Part shown: positions 46,185-57,057 of the stretch, piece after piece
How the letters are laid out: each line of letters begins with the position of its first letter
Position numbering within the stretch: position 1 is the first letter of the stretch
Made by a program: the position numbers and the translations under genes
The notes under the pieces: model-generated
What the model was told of the DNA's origin: nothing
The model's database searches: none
What the model saw: the letters and a program-made list of their open reading frames with translations, nothing else
Source of the DNA: Amblyomma americanum
Taxonomy: Eukaryota > Arthropoda > Arachnida > Ixodida > Ixodidae
Reading direction: 5' to 3'
DNA: 64,000 bases
Assembly (NCBI RefSeq): GCF_052857255.1
Contig: NC_135497.1
Location: 195,458,006-195,522,005 of the forward strand

Positions 46185-47090
46185 GCCAAAAGTGACCCGG
46201 GCCAAATTTGGAGGTCACCATAGCGCCGGGCATCATAAGTTATGGTAGGGCATCGATTTTGATGAATATTGTCCAATGTTAAATTACGCAGGTGGCCCGG
46301 GCCAGTTTTCGGTTATGAGCCGTGCTAAATTTGGAGGTCACCATCGTGCCGGGCACAGTAAATTATCGTTCGATGTCGATTTTGGTACAAAGTGGCCAAG
46401 GTAAAATTTCGAGGCTGGCCCGGGCCAAATTTTTTAATGTCCTGGGCCAAATTTGAAGAGTACCAATGTGCTGGGCGCGATCGATTATAGATAGACATCG
46501 GCTTTGGAACGGATTGACAGAGGTGGAATTGTAGGAGCGGCCCGGACCAAATTTTTGAAATGGCTTGTGCCGAATTTGGAGGTCGCCACCATGCCGCGCA
46601 AGGTCAATTATAGTTGTATACGTCGATTTTCGTGCAAATTGGCAAGGTCAAACTTTGGGGTGGCCCGGGCCACTTTTTGACAAATGACCAGTGCCAAATT
46701 TCGAGGTTACCATCACGTCTGGCACACTCAGTATTGCTTGGACATCGATTTTGGTGCAAATCGGCAGAGGTCAATTTCGGGGTTGGCCCGGACCACTTTT
46801 TCGAAATGACCCGTGCCAAATTTCGAGGTTACCATCACGTCTGGGGCACTCAGTTATGCTTGGACATCGATTTCGGTGAAAATTGGCAAAGGTCAATTTT
46901 TGGGGTGGCCCGGGCCACTTTTTGGGAAATGAACCGTGCCAAATTGGAGGTGAGTAAATTGGTTTCTAGGAAGGGAAATGGCGCACTATCTGTTTTGCAT
47001 ATATCGGCGGACACCCGAACCATGTTGTAAGGGAAGGAATGGAGGGTGTGAAAGAAGAAATGACAAATTGGAGGTCGCCAACGTATTTGA
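46185..47090. repeat. ~123-bp tandem array with GGCCCGGGCC core
   Basis: The block CCAAATTTGGAGGTCACCAT or a close variant begins near 46201, 46326, 46447, 46570, 46692, 46814 and 46938, spacing about 119-125 bp. Each unit also holds a palindromic GGCCCGGGCC-type core and an ACATCGATTTTGG block. Later units are more alike than earlier ones. The last unit is split by a SINE fragment. Confidence 0.85.
46952..47063 (-). mobile_element. Truncated SINE A tail inside the tandem array
   Basis: The - strand sequence matches the long tail of SINE A (GGTGTCCGCCGATATATG and GCGCCATTTCC). It is bounded by CAAATTGGAGGT at 46940-46951 and again at 47064-47075, a 12-bp target-site duplication. Confidence 0.75.
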
Positions 47091-47632
47091 CACGGTCGAT
47101 TTTAAAGACTACTTGCTACGTGTTAAGCTTTTTTTTAAACATGACATGGCATATATCGGCACAAAGAGGTTTGGAGAAGTTTCTTGGTGGGTGTCGCGGA
47201 ACTTATGTGGGCTCCGCGCCGAAATGGCACGTGGGAAATCACGCAAATGGCTGAGAGAGCCGGAACACAGCTCATGTGTGGGTAAACGCATTATTTCGTA
47301 CGGCAGGACGCCGAAAAGTATGGGAAGCACACATAGTCTAACCGAATATGGCCGCTAGTATGGCGCGTCACTTGGTGGCAAACTCTCGTCTGCAATGCCA
47401 CGCGAAGCGCCGCAGCGGAATGTGAAGAGCGAACAGTGAAGGCGAGCGGCGCACTAGCATTTTCTGGCTTTGTTATCAACGAGACTAAAGGGGAGGGGAA
47501 TGCACATCCTCTCAGCGCATACCCTCGCAGCCGGCGCGCGCCGAGCCGCGCTAGCGATAGCAGCGCCGCCAGAGCGGAGAGAAGCCGCTCCTGGCTCGGT
47601 CAGAGCGGCCTGCGAACTTTTGACCACCACTG

Positions 47633-47905
47633 TACATTGGGCAGACTGGCCGCTGTCTTAACACCCGGCTCAGAGAACATGAAAGGTTGCTTTCCACAGA
47701 TGACGGGGCGAATTTGCCTAAACATTGCAGGAAGCACAAATGTAATCCGCTCTTCAAGGCTTCAATTTTTGGACTTGGTAAAACTAAGAGTCAACGCGAA
47801 ATTCTAGAGGCATGCCATATCGTTAAACAAGTAGATCAATGTGTAAGTGACACAACGGTTAGTCTATTAGACAAAGAAATTAGATTTTGGAACTCCTTAA
47901 CGTAA
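47633..47905 (+). pseudogene. Penelope-like element GIY-YIG endonuclease fragment
   Basis: An open frame of 90 codons begins YIGQTGRCLNTRLREHERLL, the second half of a GIY-YIG nuclease core with its conserved Arg. It continues with a C-terminal HCRKHKCNP zinc-like motif and LEACHIVKQVDQCVSDTTVS, both typical of the end of Penelope-like elements, and terminates naturally. The reverse transcriptase part upstream is missing. Confidence 0.65.
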
Positions 47906-48565
47906 CCAACAGGCCGTGGTGACAGCGGCTATGGGCCTCACATTTGCTGGCTGTCTGAACAACACTGCATGCCACTTTCAACCGCTGGTTGGCAAGCCAC
48001 TGGTCACTTCTTTTACTCCTTAGAAGCAGCCTCACCTTTCTGACACCAATACGCGTTCCCTCTGCCCTGTTCTTTCAGTGCACCAAAACTGTGCGTTCGT
48101 CACAGGCTTTTAGCTGTTTGTGCGATGGAGCCTCCTAATAATTAGGCTTCACCGCAATTTCGAATTTTTGGCAGTTTTTTTTCTTCTGGGGATGAGAAGA
48201 AGGGTAAATATTAACTCGCCCTTTGGAAAATTGGGGCATTTTTTCCGGTCTCCTGAAGTCAGAATCAACGAGGTATTACTACCCATTATGTTATTTTTCA
48301 TTTCCAGTTGTATGCTAATTCATGGATTTCATTTCGTCACTCATCTTGCACTACCTGGGTAGCATACTCTAGAGACTGAACCTCATTGCAAGGCAAGGTT
48401 TTGCCTTGGCCAACCACAACCATCTGTCCACAGTGTAGCGTCACTAGGGAGGCAGAGTGCAATGTCTCTGACCACTAGGCTCTGCTGCCCTCACCGTTTT
48501 CAACGGGTTCTGCACCGTGCCAAAGGATGGCACCATGGCTCCACACCAGAAAGCTGAAAATTCAC

Positions 48566-48815
48566 ATTGGATCCAATTGGAATTCCGAATGATATCAACT
48601 GGAACAAACAGCAACCAGCTGGAACAGTATAAATAATACAACTTGTTCCAATTACAATTTAATTCGGCTGAAATTCCCATTGGATCCAACTGGAATGCTG
48701 AAGGGTGCTAACTGGAACCAAGTGGAACTAGTTGGCAAAGTCTGAAAACCTAACCGGTTCCAAATGGTTCCAATATTAGATTCCAATTGGAAATATTCTA
48801 TTTGGAACCAATGGA
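48566..48815. repeat. Cluster of TTCCAATTGGAA-type palindromes
   Basis: The 250-bp stretch is built from degenerate copies of TTCCAATTGGAA, TCCAACTGGAA and GGAACCAATTGG, spaced irregularly at about 10-30 bp. It is AT-rich and non-coding. Confidence 0.7.
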
Positions 48816-49249
48816 TTACATCGAAGCACCCTAGCATGGCACACGTTGTCCATGGGCGTGTGGATTACTCAAGCGCAGTACTCTCGCTTCGCTCGCATGT
48901 GCTGCGCGCATGCTGCTCAGGATCAGAAAGAGCTCGTTTAGGTTTGGTGCCATGTTCTCCCTCCATTCTGGTGCCAAGATCACCTGTGGCACGCTGACAA
49001 TGGGAGCCAAAAGCATTCATGCTTTGATTCTTTGAAGTAGGTGGTCGGACACCTTGTTCCCATCACGTGCGATATGTGAGAAAGCCCATTTGCAGAACTT
49101 CGCACGAGGTCAGGCCGTGTTACAAACGACAGAAGGGAAAGCGAAGAGGATGCCTTTGTACGCTTTTCCTGACACTTTAAACTCGAACTTCAGGTAATTT
49201 GCCCAGATACTGTGGTTTTGCCAGTTGGATATATGAAAGTCGGTGCAGT

Positions 49250-49375
49250 ACTATTAAACTGCTGCCGAATATTTGAGAATTTTCAAATACCCATTTCTCG
49301 AATCAAATATGAATTGAATAACAAACAAATTCAATTCATATTTGAAATTTCGAATATTCGCACACCCCTAATTGT
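49250..49375 (-). mobile_element. hAT-like terminal fragment
   Basis: On the - strand it begins TAGGGGTGTGCGAATATTCG and continues AAATTTCAAATATGAATTG. A closely related end in + orientation lies at 55318-55400 (TAGGGGTGTACAAATATTG). The CAGGGGTG-type terminus is usual for hAT elements. Confidence 0.5.
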
Positions 49376-49387
49376 AACCCATGTGAA

Positions 49388-49523
49388 CAGTGGAAAACTG
49401 CAGGGTTCTAGATATCCCAGCCTGGCAAGTCTCAGTCTGAAATATTTGGCAGCACCGGCTGCTTCTTTCCCCAGTGAAAGAGTGCTTCCTGTGGCTGAGG
49501 AAGTTGTCAATGCAAAAAAGTGA
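49388..49523 (+). pseudogene. hAT transposase C-terminal dimerisation fragment
   Basis: The frame encodes YPSLASLSLKYLAAPAASFP followed by SERVLPVAEEVVNAKK and a stop. The pattern Y-P-x-L-A...A-x-S-x-P-S-E-R-V-x(3)-A-x-x-x-V is the conserved C-terminal dimerisation motif of hAT transposases. Only this terminal piece remains, next to a hAT-like terminal fragment. Confidence 0.75.
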
Positions 49524-49562
49524 CCACATAAAACACTTTTCTGATTTTTTACATCACAACCA

Positions 49563-49852
49563 CCCACTGTGGTGTCTCAGTGGTAAGGGCGCTCTGCTAC
49601 TGACCCGGAGTACCCGGGTTCGAACCTGACCGCGAAATGGTGGAGGCAAAACGCAAAGGCGCCCGTGTGCTGTGCGATGTCAGTGCACATTAAAGATTCC
49701 CAGGTGGTCGAAATTATTCTGGAGCCCTCCACTACGGCACCTCTTTCTTCCTTTCTTAGTTCACTCCCTCCTTTATCCCTTCCCTTACAGCGGTTCAGGT
49801 GTCCCCAGAGATGTGAGACAGATACTGCTCCATATCCTTTTCCCAAAAAACC
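49563..49852 (+). mobile_element. tRNA-derived SINE A, long-tail form
   Basis: Head CTGTGGTGTCTCAGTGGTAA with A box, CCGGGTTCGAACCTGACCG with a perfect B box (GGTTCGAACC), body GATGTCAGTGCACATTAAAG and long tail CAGGTGTCCCCAGAGATGTG followed by a T/A-rich end. Confidence 0.9.
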
Positions 49853-51589
49853 AATTTTCAAATTTTTTTTCAATCACAACCTAAAATATTGTCTGCATTT
49901 TATGGAGAAGAGGTAGACAGTACTTAGGACCCTTTGAATTTAGGCTGCGGCTAAAGGTATGTCAGATGGACCTGAGCATTATTTTCCCGAGGACATTGGG
50001 CGGACTTTACCAGTATTTTTCAAAGTCCGGTCATTTGATTCTCGCTCAGCGGTCTGTTCAGTTTGTTCTCGTTGCACTCCTTTGGATTATTATCTATGAG
50101 GATTAGTATACCTTTGATTCAAGAATATTTACCCATTGCCCGAAATAAGCCGATTGGCATTCAGTGCATGTGCCTCCTTCAAGAGCGCCATGCTATGAAC
50201 TACTTGTTCTGGTACGCGCATTATGAACACCATGATGGATCCTCCAGTTGCAGTTTGCCGGCAACATGTTGTTTGGTTGCACCATGCGAACTGCAAAATT
50301 ACTCCTTGATATTTGCAGGCCAACATTATGGGGCTCATGTGCTTTTCTGGCATGCGCTGAAGTCCCCTTTGTGAACTTGAGGCTTGTTTTGTTGCTGTGA
50401 GCCACTGTCCTCCAATCGAAGTTGAATGCACGCTGCATCCGTGCTCCAAGTTGTGTGGCGATGGCTAAGGGGGGCCGTTTGGCTCGTGCTAAGCTCGAAC
50501 AAGCTGGTGTTTGAACTCCATGTGCACAAACTACTGTGCAGAAGACCAAGCTGCTAGCAGCTCACTTTCCTCATTTTCCCCTCAAAAACGTCTATGTTTG
50601 TCCGGATGTGACCCGTACACGCTTCCAGCTTTGCGGTTGCTCCTCCCCAGTGTTCTCGTGCATTGTGATGGAGTACATATGTCCTCAACTTGGCAGGTGC
50701 ATTGGCTTGGTCATCTCCATTAGTAACCGTAGTCCTCAAATAAATTTGACATACTAGTACTTATTTTGCCATGGCTGCAAGGCGAAATCCAAAAATTTTA
50801 AAAGTTTGCCTGTAAAAGAGCTAGAATGATATTTATTGCATATTAGGGGCGAGTGCTCTGCAGGGTGAGACACATGTTGTGCAAAGCACAGGTGCTCGAT
50901 ACCTAGCAAGCATACTACTGTGCTTCCCGGGTCGGTTCATAACTAGTAGAGGCACAAATTCTGGTGATAACTTGCTTAAATTACAAGCAGAACGAGGTGA
51001 CAGATTACAAGACTGTTTACTAAGATGGACGAAAACACCAAGTGAATACACATCTGCTGCCGTACGTTGCATCACCTGCCGCTTGCGTATGCAATGGTGG
51101 TGCTTGTTGCGCACAACTGGGCCTGAAGACGCCTGTCTGCTCGACTTTTAGGAGCGCTGGGAGTGTTTCACTACATCTGAACATAACGCATACATTTATG
51201 ATCATGGACCCTTCATGCATGTCAGATGGTTTAGTCACAGTGAGCGGATGAGCTAGATATGATTCGTCCTCATTGAATCGACTGAACGACAGCCTGAGAT
51301 ATAAGAATAGGTGAACTTCTCTTAGCAGCTCCTCGAAAGTAGTTAATGTGGTGTGCACCTTGAAAAATACACGCTTTGAAGAGAAGATCGCGTAGGAAGC
51401 AGCACTGGAGCACTGGCAGCACAACGCGCATATGTTGGATGCGACTTTAGCCATGGACCTACAACGACGTCCTCCAAACCTTTGGTCACAATGAACTGGG
51501 TCTGTCGGACGTATCTTGAGACAGTTCATTGAATTTAATGCAAGCTGGCAAGGTGCAAGTGACAAGGACACGAATTGAGCGCTGTTTAC

Positions 51590-52052
51590 CTGACTCGCTC
51601 ATGCCCAAGTCCGAAACCACCGAACTGTTTGCTGTTCGGTTAGCCGCTAGTTAGCCGGGCCATGCGCGAATGCTCCGCTTTACCGCGTTTGTTATCTCCC
51701 TTGCCTCCCACTGCTGGCTTCACGACTGTATTGTTGCGCACCCATTGCTTTGAGCTGCACGCGTGCTGCCATGCCATCTAACGGGGCACTACATAACGTG
51801 GGGTGGGGCGGGGCGGCACAAGGAAATATGAGTCTTATATTTGGAGTCAATTTATTTTTTGCCACCAAGGGTGCAAGGTGGGGGCCTGGTCTACGTATAG
51901 GCAGCAATATACAATATATATTGAGTTATGACCTTCGTAGCGTTTTTCAGGACATGTTCAGAAATTTTCGCGTAATTCGTGCTCCCCCCTTTTGAAGCCT
52001 TAATTTTAAGAAAAAAAGTACGCAAATTACGCAAGTAAATATGGTACTTGGC
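51590..52052 (-). mobile_element. TIR element family B, copy 2 (truncated)
   Basis: On the - strand it starts with ACCATATTTACTTGCGTAAT, then AAGGCTTCAAAAGGGGGGAG and CAATATATATTGTATATTGC, matching the first part of 37150-37845. The far end is not recognisable, so the left boundary is approximate. Confidence 0.6.
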
Positions 52053-52540
52053 AAATATTAACCTGTAATATAAACTGTTGCAATGCTAAACACACACCAT
52101 AAAATGCTTCTCTCGGTTCAACCGCTCGCATATTCACGCCGGAATTTGATGCAGAGATGTCATATGACACTAGTTTTTCAGTACCAATCTTGAATGATGC
52201 ACTTTTCTAATTTGATCAGAATTAATTATAAATCCACATCGTCTACAGCTTTGGCGATCCCCCATAACAAGCAGCTTTTGCATAGTGAGCATTTAGCGTT
52301 GCAACAGCCTGTATATAAGCACACAAAAGTTTGTGATAGCATTTTCCTTGTGGACACAACTACAGAGTAATAATGGTTTGTTTCAGTCACTGCTCCAAGC
52401 ACATACCAAACAAAAACACACCCCAGCACAAAAGAGAAGTGATCACCCCCACCCACCACCCCTTAAGTGAGGTACTACTATCCTATGGTATTAGTTACAT
52501 CAAAACCTTCTGGGCCTGTCCTACGGTTGTAAAAACATAT

Positions 52541-52708
52541 TGTTATGGGGAAATACTATTTACATTTATTTACAAGTGTTGGGGTTAGAATAAAGAGTTC
52601 CTAGCAGGGAGCACCAACACGAACAGGGAGCTGCATTCACATCCCCTTCTTCGTTCGTCCTTTCACGCGGGAGGCCACTTCGTCTTCCACTGCCACTTCG
52701 TCGTAACA
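52541..52708 (-). repeat. 3' LTR of gypsy element 2
   Basis: On the + strand it runs from TGTTATGGGGAAATACTATT to CACTTCGTCGTAACA. It differs from the other LTR at about 19 positions by eye, with equal length, indicating an insertion of moderate age. It contains AATAAAGAG-type sequence (+ strand) near the middle. Confidence 0.9.
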
Positions 52709-53092
52709 TGACTCCCGGCGGCACGAGCGCCATCTCGGTGCTAGGCCGGTGGTCGAGAAGCGATGTGGTAAGGCTTGACGCGCATGACGTGAACAATATC
52801 GGTGGGTGGTCTACTTGATGAGGATGCAGGCATATGAGGAGCAACTTCATCGTGACGTCGGTGACTTGACGCACCACACGATAAGGGGGGCAAAAGTTTC
52901 TCAGAGAGACCGACGCGGCGGGAAGGAGACCACAGAAGAACGAGCGACCCCGTTTCGTTGGTGACGTGGCGATGGCAATTGTCGTATAGAGATTTCTGTG
53001 CTTGCTGGGACGCTTGGAGTCGACTACAGCCGATTTGGCGAGCATCTGCAGCTTGAACAATAGTGTCACGGACGTAGGCAGTGATGGGACAG

Positions 53093-53935
53093 TCAGCGGA
53101 TGGAAAGGCAGGACGGCAAGTCTTCATATAAGAGATAGAATGGAGAGTAACCAGTTATGTCATGCCAGGAGGTGTTGTAAGCGAACGTCACATAGGGCAA
53201 GGCGAGATCCCAGTCTTTGTGGTCGGGGGAGACGTACATAGACAACATGTCTGTTAATGTCCGGTTCAAACCCTCGGTTAGCCCGTTTGTCTGTGGGTGG
53301 TATGCTGTGGCAATCTTGTGCTTGGCTGAACATAAGCGCAGGATGTCGTCAACAACTCTAGACATGAAACAGCGTCCGTGGTCCGTGAGTAATTGACGAG
53401 GGGCACCATGTTGCAGAATAAGGTTGTGCAAAAGGAAGTCAGCGACATCGGTCGTGCAGCTCGTAGGCAATGCACGGGTGATAGTGTACCGAGTGGCATA
53501 GTCGGTGGTGGCTACTACGACCCACCTATTTCCGGATTCCGAAGTCGGGAATGGTCCAAGGAGGTCGAGCCCTTCACGGTGGAACGGCTCCACGGGCATG
53601 TCTATAGGGTGCAGAAGACCAGGAGGTGGTGCCGAAGGCTCCTTCCAGCGTTGACAGAGGTCGCAAGTTGTGACATAACGCTTGACTGTACGGTATAAGC
53701 CAGGCCAAAAGAAGCGGCGCCGTATCTGGCCGTAGGTACTGAAGTTGAGAACAGGTAGACATGCGCTGTTTGCCGATACTGTGACAACAGTGTGTGCAAG
53801 GGCAGCATTCTCGATCAAGGTCAGGAGTGCTGACATACTGGCCGTCGGAAAGAGGTGGAACAGATTTAAACAAAACGTAAGTAACGGCTGCAGCTGGTAA
53901 GCGGGTGAACTCGGCAGTACAGAGATGGTGCACAA
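53093..53935 (-). pseudogene. pol: gypsy element 2 integrase
   Basis: The frame contains the zinc-binding C-x-x-C (CDLCQRW), the catalytic Asp residues in EGLDLLGPFP and LLTDHGRCF and the Glu in LTEGLNRTL, followed by YVTFAYNTSWHDITGYSPFY. All three catalytic positions are present in one frame, but the N-terminus runs into unrelated codons where reverse transcriptase and RNase H should be. The frame starts beyond the deletion point. Confidence 0.8.
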
Positions 53936-54015
53936 CTGGGGCAGGTGGTTCTAGGAGGAATGGTAGATCCAACTCAACAATACTTGTAGCACAGTCAATA
54001 AGGGCTGCGTGCTCA

Positions 54016-54288
54016 CTACAGGAAATCAAGGCTGAGTATGATTTCATGAGGGCAGTAGTTGAGAACGGTAAAGAGCACGGTGGTTTGGCGATCAGAAATC
54101 GTCACACGAGCAGCACACAGGCCGAGGACTGGGAACGTTGTGCCATCACCAACTCGAACAATGGCTGTAGGAGCAAGCGTCAGTACTTTGCGGAGGCGGC
54201 GACATAGGTAGGAACTCATCACAGAAATGTGGGCGCCTGTGTCATCCAGAGCAGAGACGGCGACTCCATCGACTTGTGTGGTCAGCAA
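54016..54288 (-). pseudogene. pol: gypsy element 2 protease
   Basis: Contains VDGVAVSALDDTGAHISVMS, with the D-T-G-A retropepsin motif, and the flap-side block PHEIILSLDFL (usually I-I-L-G-x-D-F-L; here Ser replaces the common Gly). The frame is open to the stop, and the next domain downstream is the integrase. Confidence 0.75.
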
Positions 54289-54403
54289 ATTCCGCGAGGC
54301 ACGGAGAACTAAACGAGGATCTTAGGGCCGGGTCATCACTGCAGCATCACCTCTAGACGCTGCAGAAGCTAGTTTTCCGAATGTGATCGTCCGTAGGGGC
54401 TAG

Positions 54404-54994
54404 TCACGTTCTCAGGTGAGGTCGGCTGGTTCCGAGAACAAAGATCTTGGCAGGAGCAAGACGCAGCCGTGCTGGGCAAGCGTGCGATATGCTGGGTGAT
54501 CCGTCGGCTTTTGGCGCCCTAGAAGCGGCGGCATTCTTGTCGCAGTTTTGATAGATGAGCAGATTGAAGGCGTCGTCTGCGATGCCCTTGAGCCCATGTC
54601 CGACTTTGTCAGCCTCGCTCATTTTTGTATCCACTGTGTAGCACAGAGACAACACATCTTGAATACAAGAGACATAGGACTCCGTGGATGACTGGGTGCG
54701 ACTGGCAAGATCTCTTTTAGCGGCAAGCTGCCGGCCAAGTGGTTTTCCGAAAAGGTCGATAAGCTTCTGCTTGCAGTCAGCCCAACTGGTCAGCATCTCT
54801 TTGTTGGTATCATACCAATTGAACGCTGTGCCCTTAAGGTAAAAAAAAACTATGTTCACAAGCATGAAAGTTTGGTTCCAGCGGTTGTTAGCGCGGCACC
54901 GTTCATACCTGCGAAGCCAAGTCTCGACGTTGGCGTCATTGTCCCCAGAGAAGGGTCCAGGATCACGAGGGTGAGTGAGGACGACTGAGGACAC
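54404..54994 (-). pseudogene. gag: gypsy element 2 gag (truncated)
   Basis: Starts MSSVVLTHPRDPGPFSGDND and contains DVETWLRRYER-type capsid sequence (here NVETWLRRYERC), W-Y-D-T-N-K and a conserved L-F-G-K-P-L block. The fold region is similar to gag of element 1 (D-V-E-D-W-L...F-G-R-P). No CCHC knuckle was found before the frame ends, so the nucleocapsid is missing or shifted. Confidence 0.75.
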
Positions 54995-55092
54995 CGATGC
55001 TGCCGAATCTTGAAGGGGATGCTTCCGCCATTGTCGGCCGTGGTAGGTATCGTCCGCTACGTAGTTCCATCTTGCCGCACCTCCACTAAGGA

Positions 55093-55260
55093 CGTTACGG
55101 GGAAATACTATTTATATTTATTGACAAGTGTAGGGGATAGAATAAAGAGTTCCTAGAAGGCAGCATCAACACGAACAGGGAGGTGCATTAACCTCGTCGT
55201 CTTTGTTCGTCCTTTCACGCGGGAGGCCACTTCGTCTTTCAATGCCACTTCGCCGTAACA
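55093..55260 (-). repeat. 5' LTR of gypsy element 2
   Basis: On the + strand it runs from CGTTACGGGGAAATACTATT to CACTTCGCCGTAACA; the first base has changed from T to C relative to the other LTR. It is followed on the - strand by the primer-binding-site-like region and gag. Confidence 0.9.
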
Positions 55261-55317
55261 ATATATAATACTTAAACTTGCAATCATATGGGCGAGGGCC
55301 TTACCTTTTATGTTATT

Positions 55318-55400
55318 AATAGGGGTGTACAAATATTGAAATTTTCTAATATAAACTGAATATGAACATGGAGAAAACATGCTTCCAAATATTGAATATC
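55318..55400 (+). mobile_element. hAT-like terminal fragment, second copy
   Basis: TAGGGGTGTACAAATATTGA followed by an AT-rich stretch matches the reverse complement of 49250-49375. Only the end is recognised. Confidence 0.4.
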
Positions 55401-55558
55401 TGTTCAGTATGGAAAAAAAGTTTCAGAATGAGATAAGTAAACAAATTCAGTTGTCCTTAGTTTTTAAAAATAGTGTATGGTCTTTGCAACTGAAATCAGC
55501 GAACACAGACTGACTCAGCACCATAAATAAAAAAAAATCATGACATGTGCAGAAATGC

Positions 55559-56063
55559 TGTGGTTTATGGGGTTTAACGTCCCAAAGCTACTCATGCTAT
55601 GAGGGACACCATAGTGGAGGGCTCTGGATAATTTCAACCACCTGGGGTTCTTTAACATGCACTGACACCGCACAGTACACGGGCCTCTAGCATTTCGCCT
55701 CCATCGAAATGTGGAGTGCAGCGGTGGCATTGTGGTTTGAGCATCCGCCTAGCATGCGGGAGGTGCAGGGTTCGATCTCCAGTGCTGCCGGGTACCCACT
55801 GGTGATAAAATGGGTACAAGCTTTCCCCTGCCTGGTGCTCGGCTTCTTTAGGGTGAAATACCTGGGAAATGGGTCTTGGACCCCACCTTGAGTAGAAGAA
55901 AAACCCTTGTGCCAGGGCGCTCTTTAACCACAGATGCCTTTGCGCCATAAAAATTCATTGTCGTCATCATCATCCATCGAAATGCGACCGTCGCGGCCGG
56001 GACTGAACCCATGTCTTTCAGGTCAGCAGCTGAGCACCGTTACTGCTAAGCCACCACTGTAGC
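55559..56063 (-). mobile_element. SINE A interrupted by a SINE B insertion
   Basis: The tail half (55559-55711, with GGGGTTTAACGTCCCAAAGC and TGCACTGACACCGCAC on the + strand) and the head half (55974-56063, with GCGGCCGGGACTGAACCC and CTGCTAAGCCACCACTG) form one - strand SINE A copy once the intervening unit is removed. Confidence 0.8.
55712..55973 (+). mobile_element. SINE B nested in SINE A
   Basis: The insertion is flanked by CCATCGAAATG at 55701-55711 and again at 55974-55984, an 11-bp target-site duplication. It carries GCAGGGTTCGATCTCCAGTG (B box), GGTACCCACTGGTGATAAAA and a 3' tail of repeated TCA. It matches the - strand copy at 27298-27541. Confidence 0.85.
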
Positions 56064-56229
56064 CCCCATGCACAGAAATGCATAAGGGTATGCAACCTGT
56101 ACTGTGGTAACGAAAAATGAGTAACAAAACGAAATCCATGAATGACACATGGCTGGCATCTAAAACTAACATGATGAGAAGTAAAGCCTCATGAATTCAT
56201 TAATATGTTTGAGAGGAGAGATCACTGAC

Positions 56230-56511
56230 CAGCTGGAAGTTTGGGAGACCAAGGCACACAGGACGGTCACTTGCGGGCACCAGAAGCCAACCCGGATGTA
56301 TATGCCCATGAGGAATGGCCGGCTTGTTTGGAGTCTTTGCATGAAGTGCACTCAAAGCACTAAGCACTTGCTGAAGGACGAGGTGAGGCACAGGACGGCC
56401 CAGTTCTGCCATTGGCGTTCCAATATCGGGCATTAGCAGATAGGCGTGGCACTGATCCTGCACATCAGAGCCCAAAATTTGGAAACCTTTCAGTGACATT
56501 CTCTTTGTACG
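56230..56511 (-). CDS. Pseudokinase gene, second exon in window
   Basis: Acceptor TTTCTGTCAG and donor GTCAGT, phase 0, 94 codons. It encodes the hinge and catalytic-loop part of a kinase fold: AYLLMPD (hinge region), LVLQQVLSALSALH (helix E), then IPHGHIHPGWLLV where an active kinase has H-R-D-x-K-x(2)-N, and VCLGLPNF where D-F-G is expected. The catalytic Asp, Lys and Asn of the loop and the DFG Asp are all absent, so activity is unlikely. The family could not be named. Confidence 0.75.
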
Positions 56512-57057
56512 CTGACAGAAACTATTAAGCATACTCAGGTAAGAGAGAGGTGCGTCTCACATCACTGCGGGTGAGAAAACAGTTACCGATTCTTCACAAT
56601 CCTTCAGAAAAATAGTTTATACTTAAACTTACAGAAAAATAGTGTCCAGCCAACATAAAAAGTTTATGAGATGCATGTGCTTGGGAACAAATTTATTGCA
56701 GTTCTGCCTCACAATGCTAACACTTGATGTTGACACCAGATGATGGAGCATCCATGCACCCTCATACTTGCTCACATTTCAGGAGACTGGCCCGTGTAAC
56801 AGTGTAATTGCACAGAGATAACTTTTTTTCTCTGCACACCTGCACCCTGTAAACTTTTTTCGCCGAATGTATCTAAAGTACAAATACCCTACCATATGTA
56901 ATCACATGCTCAGCATGAAGCAAATGTGCAAGAAGTAATAATGAATAAGATGCTTAAAAAAAAAAAGCACTTCAGCACTGCATTCCTATTAAATGTCGTG
57001 TTGTGTTGGGTTTTATGGCACATAGGCAACTAAGGCCATCATGCGCCAAGCTCGAAA

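Larger units (their letters stand above)
52541..55260 (-). mobile_element. Ty3/gypsy element 2, internally deleted
   Basis: Two 168-bp LTRs (52541-52708 and 55093-55260) bracket gag, protease and integrase on the - strand. The expected reverse transcriptase and RNase H between protease and integrase are absent, so the element is only 2.7 kb and cannot be autonomous. The flanks are ATAT on both sides (52537-52540 and 55261-55264), a 4-bp target duplication. The sequence after the 5' LTR (TAGTGGAGGTGC near 55080) resembles the primer-binding site of element 1. Confidence 0.9.
37066..56229 (-). other. 19-kb pseudokinase intron filled with nested elements
   Basis: This intron contains the Tc1-like gene on the opposite strand, a long palindrome, tandem repeats, a gypsy element and several SINEs and MITEs, all listed separately. 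Within it, 44000-46180 and 49930-51590 show only short shadow ORFs and no element I can name. Confidence 0.6.

Noticed and set aside
11281..56063. tRNA genes suggested by A-box and B-box motifs at several sites
   Set aside because: The boxes sit in SINE heads with family-specific bodies and tails; none folds into an obvious complete cloverleaf with a CCA-compatible acceptor stem.
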